Shown piece by piece: positions 33,651 through 45,734 of a stretch of DNA of 64,000 nucleotides (position 1 is its first letter; each line of letters begins with the position of its first letter). This DNA is from Erinaceus europaeus (lineage: Eukaryota > Chordata > Mammalia > Eulipotyphla > Erinaceidae): the NCBI RefSeq assembly GCF_950295315.1, contig NC_080175.1, positions 68,174,302-68,238,301 of the forward strand. Direction: 5' to 3'. The notes beneath the pieces were generated by a model. It ran no database searches and had not been told where the DNA came from. It saw only the letters and a list, made by a program, of their open reading frames with translations. The translations under genes were made by a program, and so were the position numbers.

Positions 33651-33654
33651 AGTG

Positions 33655-33945
33655 TATCTAAATCTCCTATCTAGTTCTCTTTCTTCTTTCTTAATTTTCT
33701 TTAATCTATCCTCAATCTTGCTAATTCTGTTTTCTGACTCAGTTGTTCTGCTCTCACTTCTCTCAACTTCATTCCTTAGTTCAGCCATTTTATTACCATT
33801 GTCCAGAATAATTGTATAACAAAAAAAGGCTAAGAGAAACAGGATGGAAGAAATACTTCACATAAAGGAAAGTCAAGGCAAAGAGAATAGAGGAGAAAAG
33901 ATGACCAAAAACATAACCAAACTCATTTCCCTCTAATAAACTCCA
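33655..33945 (-). pseudogene. L1 ORF1 fragment
   Basis: 'tcctcaatcttgctaattct' is shared with the coiled-coil part of ORF1 at 40240-40265, and the surrounding frame matches 40200-40420. The A-rich remainder to 33945 is probably upstream L1 sequence. Confidence 0.6.
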
Positions 33946-33969
33946 AAGGGTTGGTTCCTCCTGATAGAA

Positions 33970-34080
33970 TTTTTTTTTTCATGAGGGTTATCACTGGGAA
34001 ACGACTCCACCAATCCTGGTGGCCATTTATTTATTGACAGAGGGTGACAGAGAAATATGGTGGGGAGAAATATATATGTG

Positions 34081-34142
<62 letters not shown>

Positions 34143-34285
34143 AGAGAGAGAGAGAGAGAGAGAGGCTTTCATACTACACATCCAGTATTCATGAATCTTT
34201 GTCTCTGCAGAAGGGAACTGGGTGCTCAAACTCAGTTCCTTGAGCATAGTAATGTGAGCTATATCAAATGAAGTACCATCAGACC
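33970..34285 (-). mobile_element. SINE with (TA)n(GA)n expansion
   Basis: A degraded right module (33970-34030) precedes a body in which TA (34086-34112) and GA runs (34113-34137, 34144-34163) have expanded, then a worn head. Confidence 0.6.
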
Positions 34286-34574
34286 TCTCTCCTGGTAGGT
34301 TTCTAAGAGCACTCAAGGTGACCAGTAAAATCTAGGAGAAGAAATATACTTCAAATATTTGGATAGGCTGTAACTTCATAATTATGTGTTCAAGGACAGT
34401 AGCACAGTAACTGAAAACTCGATTTTTTTAAATCACCCAACCTTCACAGTTCTAGGCTGACTTTTTCAGACAGAGAAAGAAAGAGAGACCAAGACCACAA
34501 TACTGAAACTTCCTCCAGTGCCATGGGAGCTGGGAAAATTTTTATATTTCTAATGACAAAAATGTGATAAATAC

Positions 34575-34775
34575 ATACAGATTTGGTGTACAGAGTAAAA
34601 GACTCTGGGGTGAGTGGGGGGAGAGTACAGGTCCTGGAAAAGGATGACAGAAGACCTAGTGGGGCTTGTATTGTTCTGTAGAAAACTGAGAAATATCATG
34701 CATGTACAAACTATTATATTTACTGTGAAATGAAAAACATTAATCCCCCAATAAAGAAATTTTAAAAAATACTTA
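34575..34775 (+). mobile_element. L1 3' UTR
   Basis: 'agtaaaagactctggggtga', 'gtacaggtcctggaaaagga' and 'tccccaataaagaaatt', then A's. Confidence 0.75.
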
Positions 34776-35029
34776 CAGATTATTACTAAATGACCCCTTG
34801 ATTGTTCCTAATACAGGTCTGATCATAATCACGGTAAACTGTTTTACCTCTGAGATTAGATGTGGAAGGTACATTCAGATTGTCAGAATTTTCTAGCCTA
34901 ATTCACCTAAGCATGGAGGGGCTTACATATTTTTTTCTAGAGGTGAGTAGACTACTTATCAATTACATGTTTATATTTAATTTAGAATTATGGTCTCAAA
35001 TATCACCTTTCCCTTTCTTTTTTTTATTT

Positions 35030-35577
35030 TTTATTTTATTTTATTTTTATTTAAGAAAGGATTAATTAACAAAACCATAGGGTAGGAGGGATACAACTCC
35101 ACACAATTCCCACCGCCCAATCTCCATATCCCACCCCTCCCCCGATAGCTTTCCCATTCTCTATCCCTCTGGGAGCATGGACCCAGGGTCATTGTGGGTT
35201 GCAGAAGGTAGAAGGTCTGGCTTCTGTCATTGCTTCCCCGCTGAACATGGGCGTTGACTGGTCGGCCCATACTCCCAGTCTGCCTCTCTCTTTCCCTAGT
35301 AGGGTGGGTCTCTGGGGAAGCTGAGCTCCAGGACATATTGGTGGGGTCTTCAATCCAGGGAAGTCTGGCCGGCATCCTGATGACACCTGGAACCTGGTGA
35401 CTGAAAAGAGAGTTAACATACAAAGCCAAACAAATTGTTGGGCAATCATGGACCCAAAGCTTGGAAAAGTGGAGAGGAAGTATTAGGGAGGTACTCACTG
35501 CAAACTCTAGTGTACTTCTGCTTTCTTACTTTGGTGCCATACTCCAAACTCAGTCAATTTCTGCTTTGCATTTCTAC
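35030..35577 (-). mobile_element. H1 copy transduced by L1
   Basis: Very close to 270-725 and 11203-11665, ending 'aatcctttcttaaataaaaa'. Its first ~50 bases (35525-35577) look like L1 3' UTR ('ggcaccaaagtaa') joined to H1. No TSD lies between it and L1. Confidence 0.8.
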
Positions 35578-35775
35578 TTTTTTTTTTTTTTACATGCATA
35601 ACATTCCCCAGATTCCCATTTAACAATACAACCCCCACTATTTCATTCATCATTTTTCATGGACCTGTATTCTCCCCACCCACCCACCCACTCCAGAGTC
35701 TTTTACTTTGGTGTAATACTCCAATTCCATTTGAGGTTCGACTTGTGTTTTCTTTTCTAATCTTGTTTTTCAACT
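35578..35775 (-). other. L1 3' UTR and internal poly(A)
   Basis: Minus strand: 'ccaaagtaaaagactctgga', a GGGT-rich block, 'gttatgcatgt', then an A12-14 run. No strong AATAAA precedes this run, which fits read-through. Confidence 0.7.
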
Positions 35776-38700
35776 TCAGCCTGAGAGTGAGATCATCCCG
35801 TATTCATCCTTGCGTTTCTGACTTATTTCACTCAACATGATTTTTTCAAGGTCCATCCAAGATCGGCTGAAAACGGTGAAGTCACCATTTTTTACAGCTG
35901 AGTAGTATTCCATTGTGTATATATACCACAACTTGCTCAGCCACTCATCTGTTGTTGGACACCTGGGTTGCTTCCAGGTTTTGGCTGCTATTACAAATTG
36001 TGCTGCCAAGAACATATGTGTACACAGATCATTTTGGATGGATGTGTTGGGTTCCTTAGGATATATCTCCAGGAGGGGAATTGCAGGGTCATAGGGTAGG
36101 TCCATTTCTAGCCTTCTGAGAGTTCTCCGGACTGTTCTCCACAGAGATTGGACCAATTGACATTCCCACCAGCAGTGCAGGAGGGTTCCTTTGACCCCAC
36201 ACCCTCTCCAGCATTTGCTGCTGTTATCTTTTCTGATGTGTGACATTCTCACAGGAGTGAAGTGATATCTCATTGTTGTCTTGATTTGCATTTCTCTGAC
36301 AATCAGAGACTTGGAGCATTTTTTCATGTGTTTCTCAGCCTTTTGGATCTCTTCTGTGGTGAATATTCTGTCCAAGTCCTTCCCCCATTTTTGGATGGGG
36401 TTATTTGTTGTCTTGTTGTTGAGTCTGGCAAGCTCTTTATATATGTTGGTTATTAAACTCTTATCTGATGTATGGCATGTAAAGATCTTCTCCCATTCTG
36501 TGAGGGGTCTCTTGATTTGGGTAGTGGTTTCTTTTGCTGGGAAGAAGCTTTTTAATTTGATGTAGTCCCATAGGTTTATACTTGCCTTAGTCTTCCTTGT
36601 AATTGGATTCGTTTCATTGAAAATGTCTTTAAAATTTATGCGGAAAAGAGTTCTGCCAATATTTTCCTCTAAGTATCTGATAGTTTCTGGTCTAACATCC
36701 AAGTCCTTGATCCACTTGGAATTTACTTTTGTATTTGGTGAAATACAGTGCTTCAGTTTCATTCTTTTGCATGTTTCAACCCATTGTTTCCAACACCATT
36801 TGTTGAAGAGACTCGGCTTCCCCCATATAATAGTCTGGGCCCCTTTGTCAAAGATTAGATGTCCATACGTGTGGGGCCTCATTTCTGGGCTCTCAATTCT
36901 ATTCCACTGGTCAGTGTGTCTGTACATGTTACAGTACCAAGCAGTTTTGATGACAATGGCCCTATAATACAGTTTGAGATCTGGCAGTGTGATGCCTCCG
37001 GTTCTGTTCTTTTTTCTCAAGATTGTTTTGGCAATTCTAGGTCTTTTCTGGTTCCAGATAAACATTTGTAGCATTTGTTCTATTCTCCTAAAAAATGTGG
37101 TTGGGATCTTGATGGGGATAGCATTAAATTTGTAGATGGCTCTGGGTAATATATTCATTCTGATGATGTTAATTCTTCCAACCCATGAACATGGAATATC
37201 TTTCCACTTCTTTGTGTCTTTTTCAATTTCTTTGAGTAGTGACTCATAATTTTCAGTATACAAGTCTTTCACTTCTTTGGTTAGGTTTATTCCTAGATAT
37301 TTTATTGTTTTTGTTGCTATAGAAAAAGGAACTGATTTCTGGATTTCAATTTCTTCTAACTTAGTGTTTGCATAGAGGAATGCCACTGACTTTTGAATGT
37401 TAATTTTATAGCCTGACACATTACTGTATTGCCTGATGATTTCCAAAAGCTTCTTGCTGGATTCCTTAGGTTTTTCCATGTATACTATCATGTCATCTGC
37501 AAATAAGGAGAGTTTGACTTCTCTTCCAATCTGTATGCCTTTAATTCCTTGCTCCTGCCTGATTGCTATGGCAAGAGCTTCCAACACTATGTTGAATACT
37601 AATGGTGATAGTGGACATCCCTGTCTAGTACCTGATCTGAGGGGAAATGCTTCCAGTTTTTCACCATTGAGTATGATGTTGGCTGTAGGTTTGCTATATA
37701 TAGACTCCACTATCTTCAGGAATTTTCCATCTATTCCTATTTTTTGTAGTGTTTTGATCATAAAGGGATGTTGTATTTTGTCAAAGGCTTTCTCTGCATC
37801 TATTGATATGACCATGTGGTTTTTGGTCTTGCTTTTGTTGATGTGGTGGATCACATTGATTGATTTACGTATATTAAACCAACCTTGCATGCCTGGGATA
37901 AACCCCACTTGGTCATGATGAACAATTTTTTTGATATACTGCTGTATCCGGTTGGCTAGAATTTTGTTCAATATTTTCACATCTATGTTCATCAGAGATA
38001 TTGGTCTGTAGTTTTCTTTTTTGGTTGTGTCCCTGTCTGCTTTTGGTATCAGGGTGATGTTGGCTTCATAGAAGCTGGCAGGGAGTATTCCAGTGTCTTC
38101 AATCTTCTGGAAGACTTTTAAAAGTAGAGGTATTAGTTCTTCTTTGAAAGTTTTGTAGAATTCATTTGTAAAACCATCTGGTCCAGGACTTTTATTTTTG
38201 GGAAGATTTTTGATAACTGTTTCAATTTCATTAGCTGTGATGGGCCTGTTCATGTTATCCACATCCTCTTTACTTAGTTTTGGAAGTTGGTAGGTATCTA
38301 GGAAATCATTCATTTCTTCCAGGTTCTCTAGCTTGGTGGCATATAGTTGTTCATAGAAGCCTCGCATGATATGTTGAATTTCTGCAGTGTCTGTTGTGAT
38401 TTCTCCTCTTTCATTTACTATCCGATTTATTTGGGTCTTCTCCCTTTTTTGTTTTGTGAGTCTGGCTAAAGGTTTGTCGATTTTGTTTACTCTTTCGAAG
38501 AACCAACATTTACTTTCATTGATCTTTTGTATGGTTTTCCTATTCTCAATGTTATTTATTTCTGCCCTAACTTTAGTAATTTCTGTCCTTCTGGTTGCTT
38601 TAGGATTCCTTTGTTGTTCTTCTTCTAGGTCTTTGAGATGTGCAATCAGGCTGTTTATTTGTGCCTTTTCTTGTTTCCTAATGTGTGCTTGTATAGCTAT

Positions 38701-39594
38701 GAACTTTCCTCTTAGGACTGCTTTAGCTGTGTCCCAAATATTTTGATAGCTTGTGTCTTCATTTTCATTGAACTCTCGAAACATTTTGATTTCTTCCTTG
38801 ATTTCCTCTTTGACCCAGAAATTGTTAAGAAGTGTACTGTTGAGCTTCCACATTTTGGCACCATTACTAATCTTTTGTTGATTGTTAAGTGTTAGTTTAA
38901 TTCCACTGTGGTCTGAGAAGATGCTTGGGATGATTTCAATGCTCTTGAATTGGCTGATGCTGTCTTTGTGGCCTAACATATGGTCTATCCTTGAGAATGA
39001 TCCATGTGGATTTGAGTAAAATGTGTATTCCAGTTTCTTGGGATGAAAGACTCTGAAAATGTCCAATAGTTCTAGTTTATCTATCTCTTCATTTAGCTCC
39101 CTTATGTCTTTACTGATTTTCTGCCTGGATGATCTGTCTAGTTGAGATAGTGGGGTGTTGAAGTCCCCTACTATGATTGTGTTACTGTTAATATATTGCT
39201 GTAGCTCTTTCAGTAGAAGTTTGATGTATTTAGATGGCTTCTTATTGGGTGCATAGATGTTAATAATTGTTAAGTCCTTTTGATTGACTGATCCTCTGAG
39301 CATTAAGTAGTGTCCATTCCTATCTTTTTTAATCTTATCTATTTTAAAGTCTATCATGTCAGATATGAGAATAGCTGTTCCTGCCCTTTTTTGTGGGCCA
39401 TTGGCTTGAATGATAGTTTTCCATCCTTTCACTTTAAGTCTGTGTTTGTCTTGTTGAGTTAGGTGAGTTTCCTGTAGACAACATATTGTTGGGTTGTGTT
39501 TTCTGATCCATCTTCCTACTCTGTGTCTTTTAATAGGTGAATTCAGGCCATTGACATTTATTGATATCAAAGATTGAAGATATTTTAATGCCAT
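35776..39594 (-). CDS. L1 ORF2 protein (endonuclease / reverse transcriptase), intact
   Basis: An uninterrupted 1,272-codon frame, close to the ~1,275 residues of human ORF2p. The N-terminal APE-type endonuclease (about 1-235) keeps E42 in LQET, D144/N146 in GDFNTPL, D204 in SRIDHML and D228/H229 in SDHSG. The reverse transcriptase core has NKSPGPDGF near 467-475, the [10 protein letters not shown] block near 597-606 and catalytic FADD at 698-701. The C-terminal cysteine motif [18 protein letters not shown] is complete. The protein nicks DNA and copies RNA on the exposed end (target-primed reverse transcription), acting mainly on its own RNA and on SINE-type riders. ORF1 lies 60 bp upstream in the usual bicistronic order. 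With no lost key residue, the enzyme may still work, although ORF1 of this copy is broken. Confidence 0.95.
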   Translation of the reverse strand: MALKYLQSLISINVNGLNSPIKRHRVGRWIRKHNPTICCLQETHLTQQDKHRLKVKGWKTIIQANGPQKRAGTAILISDMIDFKIDKIKKDRNGHYLMLRGSVNQKDLTIINIYAPNKKPSKYIKLLLKELQQYINSNTIIVGDFNTPLSQLDRSSRQKISKDIRELNEEIDKLELLDIFRVFHPKKLEYTFYSNPHGSFSRIDHMLGHKDSISQFKSIEIIPSIFSDHSGIKLTLNNQQKISNGAKMWKLNSTLLNNFWVKEEIKEEIKMFREFNENEDTSYQNIWDTAKAVLRGKFIAIQAHIRKQEKAQINSLIAHLKDLEEEQQRNPKATRRTEITKVRAEINNIENRKTIQKINESKCWFFERVNKIDKPLARLTKQKREKTQINRIVNERGEITTDTAEIQHIMRGFYEQLYATKLENLEEMNDFLDTYQLPKLSKEDVDNMNRPITANEIETVIKNLPKNKSPGPDGFTNEFYKTFKEELIPLLLKVFQKIEDTGILPASFYEANITLIPKADRDTTKKENYRPISLMNIDVKILNKILANRIQQYIKKIVHHDQVGFIPGMQGWFNIRKSINVIHHINKSKTKNHMVISIDAEKAFDKIQHPFMIKTLQKIGIDGKFLKIVESIYSKPTANIILNGEKLEAFPLRSGTRQGCPLSPLVFNIVLEALAIAIRQEQGIKGIQIGREVKLSLFADDMIVYMEKPKESSKKLLEIIRQYSNVSGYKINIQKSVAFLYANTKLEEIEIQKSVPFSIATKTIKYLGINLTKEVKDLYTENYESLLKEIEKDTKKWKDIPCSWVGRINIIRMNILPRAIYKFNAIPIKIPTTFFRRIEQMLQMFIWNQKRPRIAKTILRKKNRTGGITLPDLKLYYRAIVIKTAWYCNMYRHTDQWNRIESPEMRPHTYGHLIFDKGAQTIIWGKPSLFNKWCWKQWVETCKRMKLKHCISPNTKVNSKWIKDLDVRPETIRYLEENIGRTLFRINFKDIFNETNPITRKTKASINLWDYIKLKSFFPAKETTTQIKRPLTEWEKIFTCHTSDKSLITNIYKELARLNNKTTNNPIQKWGKDLDRIFTTEEIQKAEKHMKKCSKSLIVREMQIKTTMRYHFTPVRMSHIRKDNSSKCWRGCGVKGTLLHCWWECQLVQSLWRTVRRTLRRLEMDLPYDPAIPLLEIYPKEPNTSIQNDLCTHMFLAAQFVIAAKTWKQPRCPTTDEWLSKLWYIYTMEYYSAVKNGDFTVFSRSWMDLEKIMLSEISQKRKDEYGMISLSG

Positions 39595-39654
39595 TCTATA
39601 ATGTAGAGTTTTAGAGTGTTTTGATATATGTCCTATTTGTGGTGGTCTGGTTGT

Positions 39655-40628
39655 TTATAGGAGACCTTTCAGAACTTCTTTCAGGGCAGGCTTGGTGATG
39701 GTTGCTTCCTTCAACTGTTGCTTGTCTGAGAAGGTTTTGATGCTTCCATCTAGTCTGAATGACAGTCTAGCAGGATATAGTATTCTTGGCTGAAAGCCTT
39801 TCTCATTGAGCACTCGATAGATATCTTGCCATTCTCTTCTGGCCTGTAGTGTTTGTATGGAGAAGTCTGCTGCTAATCTTATGGGTTTTCCTTTGTAGGT
39901 GACTCTTTGTTTTTCTCTTGCAGCCTTGAGGATCCTTTCTTTATCCTTATTCATTTCCAATCTAAGTCTGACATGTCTTGGTGTCTTTAGGTCTGGGTTA
40001 ATTCTGTTTGGGACCCTCTGGGCTTCTTGAATCTTTATGTCTTTGGTGTTGTCTAGACTAGAGAAATTTTCAGCTATTATGGCCTGGAGAACGCTTTCTT
40101 CCTCCCCTTCTCTTTCTTCCTCTGGTAAGCCAATAAGCGTATATTGTTTCTTTTGAAGTCATCCCATAGGACTCTGTTGTTGTTTTCAGTATCTCTTAAT
40201 CTCTTTTTGAGATCTCTTACTTCTTTTTTAGTTGTCTCTAATTCATCCTCAATCTTGCTAATTCTGTCTTCAGCCTCATTGATTCTATTCTCTCTGCCCT
40301 CTACTGCTTTCTGGAGTTCATCTATTTTGTTGCCCTGCTCTGATACTGTTTTAGCTTGTTCAGCTAGTTGCCTTCTTAGCTCAGCGATTTCAGCTTTCAG
40401 CTCTCTAATAACCATGAGATAATTAGAATTTTCTTCCATATTCTCATTTGTTGTTCCTGCATTTCTGATTATAATTTTTTCAAATTCTTTACTCACTCCT
40501 GTTATTATTTCCTTAGCTAATGTTTGGATGTTGGACTCATTGTTTTGTGCTTCACCCTCTGGAGGACTTTTAGCTGGACTCTTCTCCTGGTTCGAGTCTC
40601 CAATATTTTTTCTTGTTGTTTTAACCAT
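39655..40628 (-). pseudogene. L1 ORF1 with a single frameshift
   Basis: The frame opens at 40628 (MVKTTRKNIGDS) and runs through an acidic N-terminus and a long coiled coil (heptads from about residue 60 to 150, 'RISKIEDELETTKKEVRDLK'). It loses frame near 40135-40142. From there a second frame continues without a stop through the RNA-binding and C-terminal domains ('IKIQEAQRVPNRINPDLKTP', 'ERILKAAREKQ', 'FQPRILYPARLSF') to 39655. A single missing base explains the break. ORF1p is the RNA-binding trimer that coats L1 RNA, and this copy could not make it at full length. The partner copy at 50647-51561 is unshifted here and supports the call. Confidence 0.9.
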
Positions 40629-41281
40629 TTTATATAAGTTAACATTTTTTTCAATCCCTGAGTTGGAGTCCAGTGGTGTAAAAGCCTTTTTTTTTCCTTT
40701 TCCCCTGTAGGCTATGGGAGCCTGAGGGCTTTTAAACTATCAATAGGCTTCTTAGCTTAATCACTGACTCCTGACCAAGAGATAAAGCAGGGTGTGGCAG
40801 AGATAATCCAGTGGTTATGCAAAGAGACTTTCACAGCCCCTCAGCTATGCCACCGAGGTATAGGTCTTCTCCTGAGTTTCCTGGTTAGATCTCTGTCCCC
40901 TGGTGTCCCTCCCTGTTGCTGCTCCAGATTCTGAGGGTAGTAGCAATGGAGACTCAGAGTTGCACTTGGTGAGTCTCTGGGGAGTCCTTTCCTCCCTTCA
41001 GCTGTCCCCTTGTTGGTGGAGCAGACTGGAGGTGTTGTCTCCACTGACAAACTGTCGAACTGTTAGCAGTCACTTAATCTCTCCTTAGGCCCCTCTCTCC
41101 TCTGTCACCAGCCACGCGTGTTTGTACTCACGGGTGATTTACTGGGTTTCTGTGGTCATTCTAGTCCTGTCTTGTTTCGGTCCGGGTGTTCTCCTTTGGT
41201 ATTCCTAGTTGATCCGGGAGAGGAGAGGAGAGGAGAGAAAGCGATCTGCTGCTCGTAGCTCCGCCTCCGGAAGTCGAATCC
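40629..41281 (-). promoter_or_regulatory. L1 5' UTR (promoter type 1)
   Basis: About 650 bp between the TSD and ORF1. It starts GGATTCGACTTCCGGAGG on minus, is CpG-rich in its first 150 bp and carries an AGGAG-type repeat (41216-41238). By position it is the internal promoter. It bears no resemblance to the 5' UTR of the L1 at 49-53 kb. Confidence 0.7.
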
Positions 41282-41399
41282 CACCTTTCCCTTTCTGTCT
41301 TTCTTTTTTTGCCACCAGTGCTTGCACTTCTCTATTATTACCAGTGATATTTTTTTATGTTTTGTTGACATATGGTGAGAGATATTCATAAATATATAA

Positions 41400-41570
41400 A
41401 ATTATATATAAGTATAAGAAATATATAATAGAGACAGAGAGGAGACACATCTGTATCACTGCTCCAAAACTTATGAACACCCCCCCCATACCCTCGAACA
41501 AGTGGGGACTGGGGGACTTGAACAAATAGTAACATGTATACTCTTTTGGGTGGTCCACTACCCAGCCACT
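41400..41570 (-). mobile_element. SINE type a, diverged
   Basis: 'tagagacagagaggagacac', 'agtggggactgggggacttg' and 'ggtccactacccagcc' remain. 41297-41399 has a worn right-module-like start. Confidence 0.65.
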
Positions 41571-41879
41571 CTAGACTTCCTTGTAGTGAAATGTGTACCT
41601 GTATAAGTGTGGGCAGATGGAATACTGGCAGGAGGCTGCTCACTTTTCCCAGTTGAGCCCACATGTCTTTGCTCAAGTGATACTGTTTTCTTTCCCTAGC
41701 AACTCCTTGAAAAGGAAGAACTCTAGAGTACAGAGGAGCATGGCACTGTGTTACCAAGATAATGACAGTTCTCCTGCTATTGACTGGAGAAGAATTAATT
41801 AGGGATATCTGATTTCTTTTTTTCTTTATTCCCTCCATCCCTCATTCTCTTCTTTTCCCTTTTTATTTCTATTTCTTTT
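41571..41879. other. Unique-looking sequence
   Basis: Nothing recognised. Confidence 0.4.
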
Positions 41880-41921
41880 TGTCTTCCTTTCATATTTTCA
41901 GATAGAGATAGAGCAGTAGAA

Positions 41922-41954
<33 letters not shown>

Positions 41955-42045
41955 ATGAATCAGTGTGTGAGAGAGATCACAACACCAAAGCTTCCTTCAA
42001 TCTAATGGTTGAATCTGGGTCTAGTTGGACTAGTGTGAGAGAGAA
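41880..42045 (-). mobile_element. SINE type d-like with GA expansion
   Basis: 'agagatagagcagtagaaag', GA runs, and 'caacaccaaagcttccttca'. Confidence 0.6.
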
Positions 42046-42333
42046 ATCAAATTTTATTTTTTAAGGTACTATAATTTAGGGCACCTGTATGCTGGATGGG
42101 GGAGAAAGCCTACATTTTCTGTGTGTGGGGTCCTAAGTTGGGTCTCCTCTACTACATAAGAGTACTGAGGAGAGTACAAAGAACTTAAACAGGTGGACCT
42201 CTACAAATGGGAGAGGGTGCTTTGGTGTCTCTGTGTCTGTCTCTAAACACAGACGGTTGGGGAAGTGAGTCAGTGGCATAACTCATGCGTGAAGATTTGG
42301 GCTCATTCTTGAAAACATAATATTTAAACATTT
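42046..42333. mobile_element. Probable degraded SINE (+)
   Basis: 'tagggcacctgtatgctgga' and 'tcctaagttgggtctcctct' hint at a worn tRNA-like head. Weak. Confidence 0.3.
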
Positions 42334-42550
42334 ATTTTATTTTTAAATGTTTTGTTCATTGATTGGATAGACACACAGAGAGAAATCAAGAGGGAATGAG
42401 AAGACAGAGATGTAGACAGAAAGAGAGATACTTGCAGCATCACTTTATAGCATGTTAAGCTTCCCCCTGCAAGTGGGGACTGGGGACTTGAATCCAGTCC
42501 TTATAAAAGGCAATGTGCATATTCAACTTGGTGCATCACTGTTCAGTCCT
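42334..42550 (-). mobile_element. SINE type a
   Basis: 'ttgttcattgattggataga', 'tccccctgcaagtggggact' and 'caacttggtgcatcactgtt'. Confidence 0.75.
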
Positions 42551-42581
42551 GAAATAAATTTCTAAAAGTTAGAAATAATTG

Positions 42582-42650
42582 TGGCCCAGGATATAGTACA
42601 GTAGATAAAGCACTGGATTCTCAAACATGAGGTCCTGATTTCATTATTAT
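42582..42650 (+). mobile_element. SINE type c, 3'-shortened
   Basis: 'gtacagtagataaagcactg' and 'ctcaaacatgaggtcctgat' match the type c head, followed by ATT repeats. Confidence 0.65.
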
Positions 42651-43317
42651 TATTTTAATTTTTTAAGTTATTGAATTTTGGAGTTGGTAGCACTGTAGCA
42701 TATTAACCCAATAAGCAATGATAAAGACTGAAATCTCTCACAATTTCATTTTATATTCTGTCTATCCATTTATATATCTATTTATATATCTATCCATTTA
42801 TATATACATTTATTTATTTATATTCTATCTATCCATTCATATACCTATATGTATGGCATTTTAAAAGATAGAAAAGCCTTTCCTTTAGAGAGTGATAATT
42901 TTACATACTTTATTTCCTTTAATCTGAGTAAAACCTAGAATCTAGGATGGTTGAATAAATATTATGACTTTATAGTTTTTATTGTCAGAGTGAACATTAT
43001 TTAATTTAAAGGAAGGAATGCGATAGCTGCAAACTATAAATGATTGATAGTTGCAAACTATAAGTGATTGAGCTGGGACTTTTAGTCTTTATTAGACTAA
43101 TGAGGAAATAGAAAAAATAAATTTTGTGGACATGTTTTCAAAGACAATTTATTTAACTATATCTGGGTTTAACTGGAGAGATTTCAATTTTTTTGAAGTT
43201 TAGAATTAACTAAAAGTTCTTCCTTAATATCATACTTTGAGACTTTTCTATTCTACTTACTGTATTAGTTTAAGCAATAGTGAGGATTGAGACTTTCATT
43301 TATTTAATTTTTTCCCT
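42651..43317. other. AT-rich stretch
   Basis: An imperfect (TATC/TTTA)n run at 42758-42850. Nothing else recognised. Confidence 0.4.
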
Positions 43318-43412
43318 AAAAGTTATGGAATATTTTACAAATTTATGTGTCATTCTTGCTCAGGGTCCATGCTAATCTCTGCAACCTTCCAATGTTATTA
43401 TTGGTACTGAGA
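43318..43412 (-). pseudogene. U6 snRNA pseudogene, old
   Basis: In reverse, 'ttatggaatattttacaaat', 'gtgtcattcttgctcagggt', 'ccatgctaatctctgcaacc' and 'ttccaatgttattattgg' follow the U6 order with many changes. The 5' end of U6 is worn away. Much older than the copy at 53178-53283. Confidence 0.8.
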
Positions 43413-43911
43413 TTTTTATGATGATTTAACTAAGATGATATGTCAGAATAAAATATATAACAGTTCATTGTTTGCCCCTGCCTTGATGATCACCACTTTC
43501 ATGTTGAAATATCACCCTGAAGTTATGGGAGTTCTTTCATTAAACAACTGTCACCATAATTTCTGTATTTTTCTATTATAAAGGTCTATTTGGCAGCTTT
43601 GATATTACATCTATCAGCTCAGTGGTATACATGTTATAAATACCCTGCCTCAGCTTCACTCAAGATATTAAAATTTTTATTTGTATTCTCAGGAAATAAA
43701 GATTGTATGGTCAGTTTACATGTGTCAAAAAAAGCAAGCAAATCTGAAAAATAAAATTCCCTACTTTATAACACATTCTATTTAAAAAGTCATAAGAATA
43801 TTATATTTACATTTACTTTAGTAGTATATGTGATGGCTATAGAAATTTAGAATATATGTATTTATGTGCATATATTATGCTTTTTTGTAATTTACTGTTA
43901 CTTTCTTTTTT
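43413..43911. other. AT-rich unique-looking sequence
   Basis: Nothing recognised. Confidence 0.4.
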
Positions 43912-44210
43912 AATTAATGATTTAATACTGATTTATAAAGTGATAAGATAATAGGTGTATAATTCCCTACGGTTCCCACCAGCAGAGTTCTGTGTCTCAT
44001 CTTTTTCATTGGAAACTACAGTAGTTATCCTAGGGTCACCGATTTGGGCTGATTCTCTCTATATATATTTCCCATTTTTTCATCAGTCCAGTCACAGTCT
44101 GACCCTTACTTCCTTTTTAGTTCACCCCTACACTTATTACTACTTCCAACTGTCTTTCTTTTCCCCCCTCTTCTCTCTCAGAGATGTGAAAACATGTCTG
44201 GCTTCCTCTA
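43912..44210 (-). mobile_element. H2 3' end
   Basis: 'aataggtgtataattcccta', 'ttcccaccagcagagttctg' and 'cattggaaactacagtagtt' match the reverse of 32340-32500. Confidence 0.65.
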
Positions 44211-44212
44211 GT

Positions 44213-44468
44213 GTTTTTAACACTTTATTTATTGTTTTGTTTTAATGAGAGAGAGAGATACAGGGAGAAAGAGGAAGAGAGGGAGGGAGGGAGGCAGAAA
44301 GAGAGAGAGAGAGGGAGAGGGAGAGAGAGAGAGACTGACACTAGAGAACTCAGCTGTAGCTTACAGTGGTGTTGGGGACTGAACCTGAGAGTCCAGGTTT
44401 ACTTATGTATGTAAATAAGTCATGTTTGTTAAGCCTAGAATTTGAGCCACTGTACCACTTTCCAGGCT
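44213..44468 (-). mobile_element. SINE type d, longer form
   Basis: GA-rich body with GGGA units, 'tgttggggactgaacctgag', and an insertion-bearing head ending 'ccactgtaccactttccagg'. Confidence 0.65.
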
Positions 44469-44501
44469 GCTCAGTTACCCTACTTTAAAGTCACTCAATT
44501 T

Positions 44502-44650
44502 GGGTGGGGGTAGATAGCATAATGGTTATTGCAATAAGATTCTCACGCTTGAGTCATGGGTTCAAACTCCCCACTCCCGCACCACCATAAGCCAGAGCTG
44601 ATTAGTACTCTGGAAAAAAATGTATCTCTATCATTAAACAAACAAAATAT
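44502..44650 (+). mobile_element. SINE type d
   Basis: 'gtagatagcataatggttat', 'catgggttcaaactccc' and 'accaccataagccagagctg'. Confidence 0.8.
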
Positions 44651-44674
44651 CTTTAAAAAAGAAATATTCACTTA

Positions 44675-44800
44675 ATTTTATAACCAAGGAAACTGATGTT
44701 TGGTAATATTTTGTGACTAATCTGAGGTCACATAATTAGAAATGGAAACAAAACAAGAACCCACGTTTCACTCACTTATAATGAATGCCTTTTCATTTTT
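44675..44800 (-). repeat. MIR fragment
   Basis: 'aaccaaggaaactgatgttt', 'ctaatctgaggtcacataat' and 'acaagaacccacgttt' follow MIR order in reverse. Confidence 0.7.
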
Positions 44801-45734
44801 CTAACCAGTTAGTAGATTCCTAAAAGTATAAGAGCAAGTGTGTACTTTCTTTTTTCTCTTCCATGATTCTGTTATTCCTCTGACTGAAAACAAGAATTTG
44901 ACTCAGTACTCTAATGCTAATAGACGGACATAGCTATCACATCAAGCCCAAATCAGATCACAATAATATTAACACAAAATGGAATATTCAATCTTCCCAC
45001 CTTCTGACCACAAATAAGACTGTTTTATCCACTATTTATGTCTCATTAGACTGAATACTCACTAGATCATGTTTGTATCATTAGATAGAGGGTTTGGTAT
45101 CAAATAGCATGCCTGTTTCAAAGAGTAACATTTATAAAAATGAGAAAAAAAGACCTCTGCTTGATAGGAGAATTTAATAGTAAACTGGAGCTGTCTAACA
45201 TAATGGCAAAGCATATGTCATGTATAAAAAGAATTTAGACTGTGTTCTTGTCCTAAAGGTCCTAAATAATTTTCTGCATATGCCTTAGAGAAACACCAGC
45301 TTATAGAAACAGGAGCTACAAACGTGGGTTTCAGCAGCCTCCAGACTCTTCAGGATGTCTCAGGGCTTTTATTCTAGTTGACTTAAAATGAATCATCAAA
45401 AGATGTTACAGGAATAAATAGCTACATTACCTGTAATTATTTCATAAGCACCACTGGGTATTACTAATGAGTTTTAGCCACTGTGTTCAATCGTAAATGT
45501 CAACACAGTTTGGGACTTCTTTTATTTTTTTTTTCTAATCGTTCTACATTTTATCATACATTTCTATAACTTTATTTGGTTATATAAAAATAGCTATTTC
45601 AAAAAAATAAACAAAATAGCTATTTCTTTTCTTAACTGTTACATTGTCTTCTCACTGTATTTCTTTTTTTTTTGAGGGAGATTATTTTTCATTTTTTTTA
45701 AATCAAGGTATTGCTGATTTATGGTATTATATAT
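44801..45734. other. Unique-looking sequence
   Basis: Nothing recognised. Confidence 0.4.

Larger units (their letters stand above)
35019..41281 (-). mobile_element. Full-length L1 with 3' transduction
   Basis: One insertion of about 6.26 kb, bounded by an exact 15-bp TSD 'cacctttccctttct' (35004-35018 and 41282-41296). From the 5' end on minus it holds a 5' UTR, a frameshifted ORF1, intact ORF2, a 3' UTR with an internal A-run (T-run at 35578-35591), then an H1 copy (35030-35577) and a final A-rich tail. The TSD encloses the H1 copy, so L1 and H1 integrated together, most simply by read-through of the L1 poly(A) site. Confidence 0.85.

Noticed and set aside
34044..34316. 75-127 codon ORFs of R/E and S/L repeats
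   Set aside because: They are translations of (GA)n and (TA)n expansions inside a SINE.
36281..38746. Several 90-160 codon plus-strand ORFs
   Set aside because: Antisense shadows of the intact L1 ORF2.
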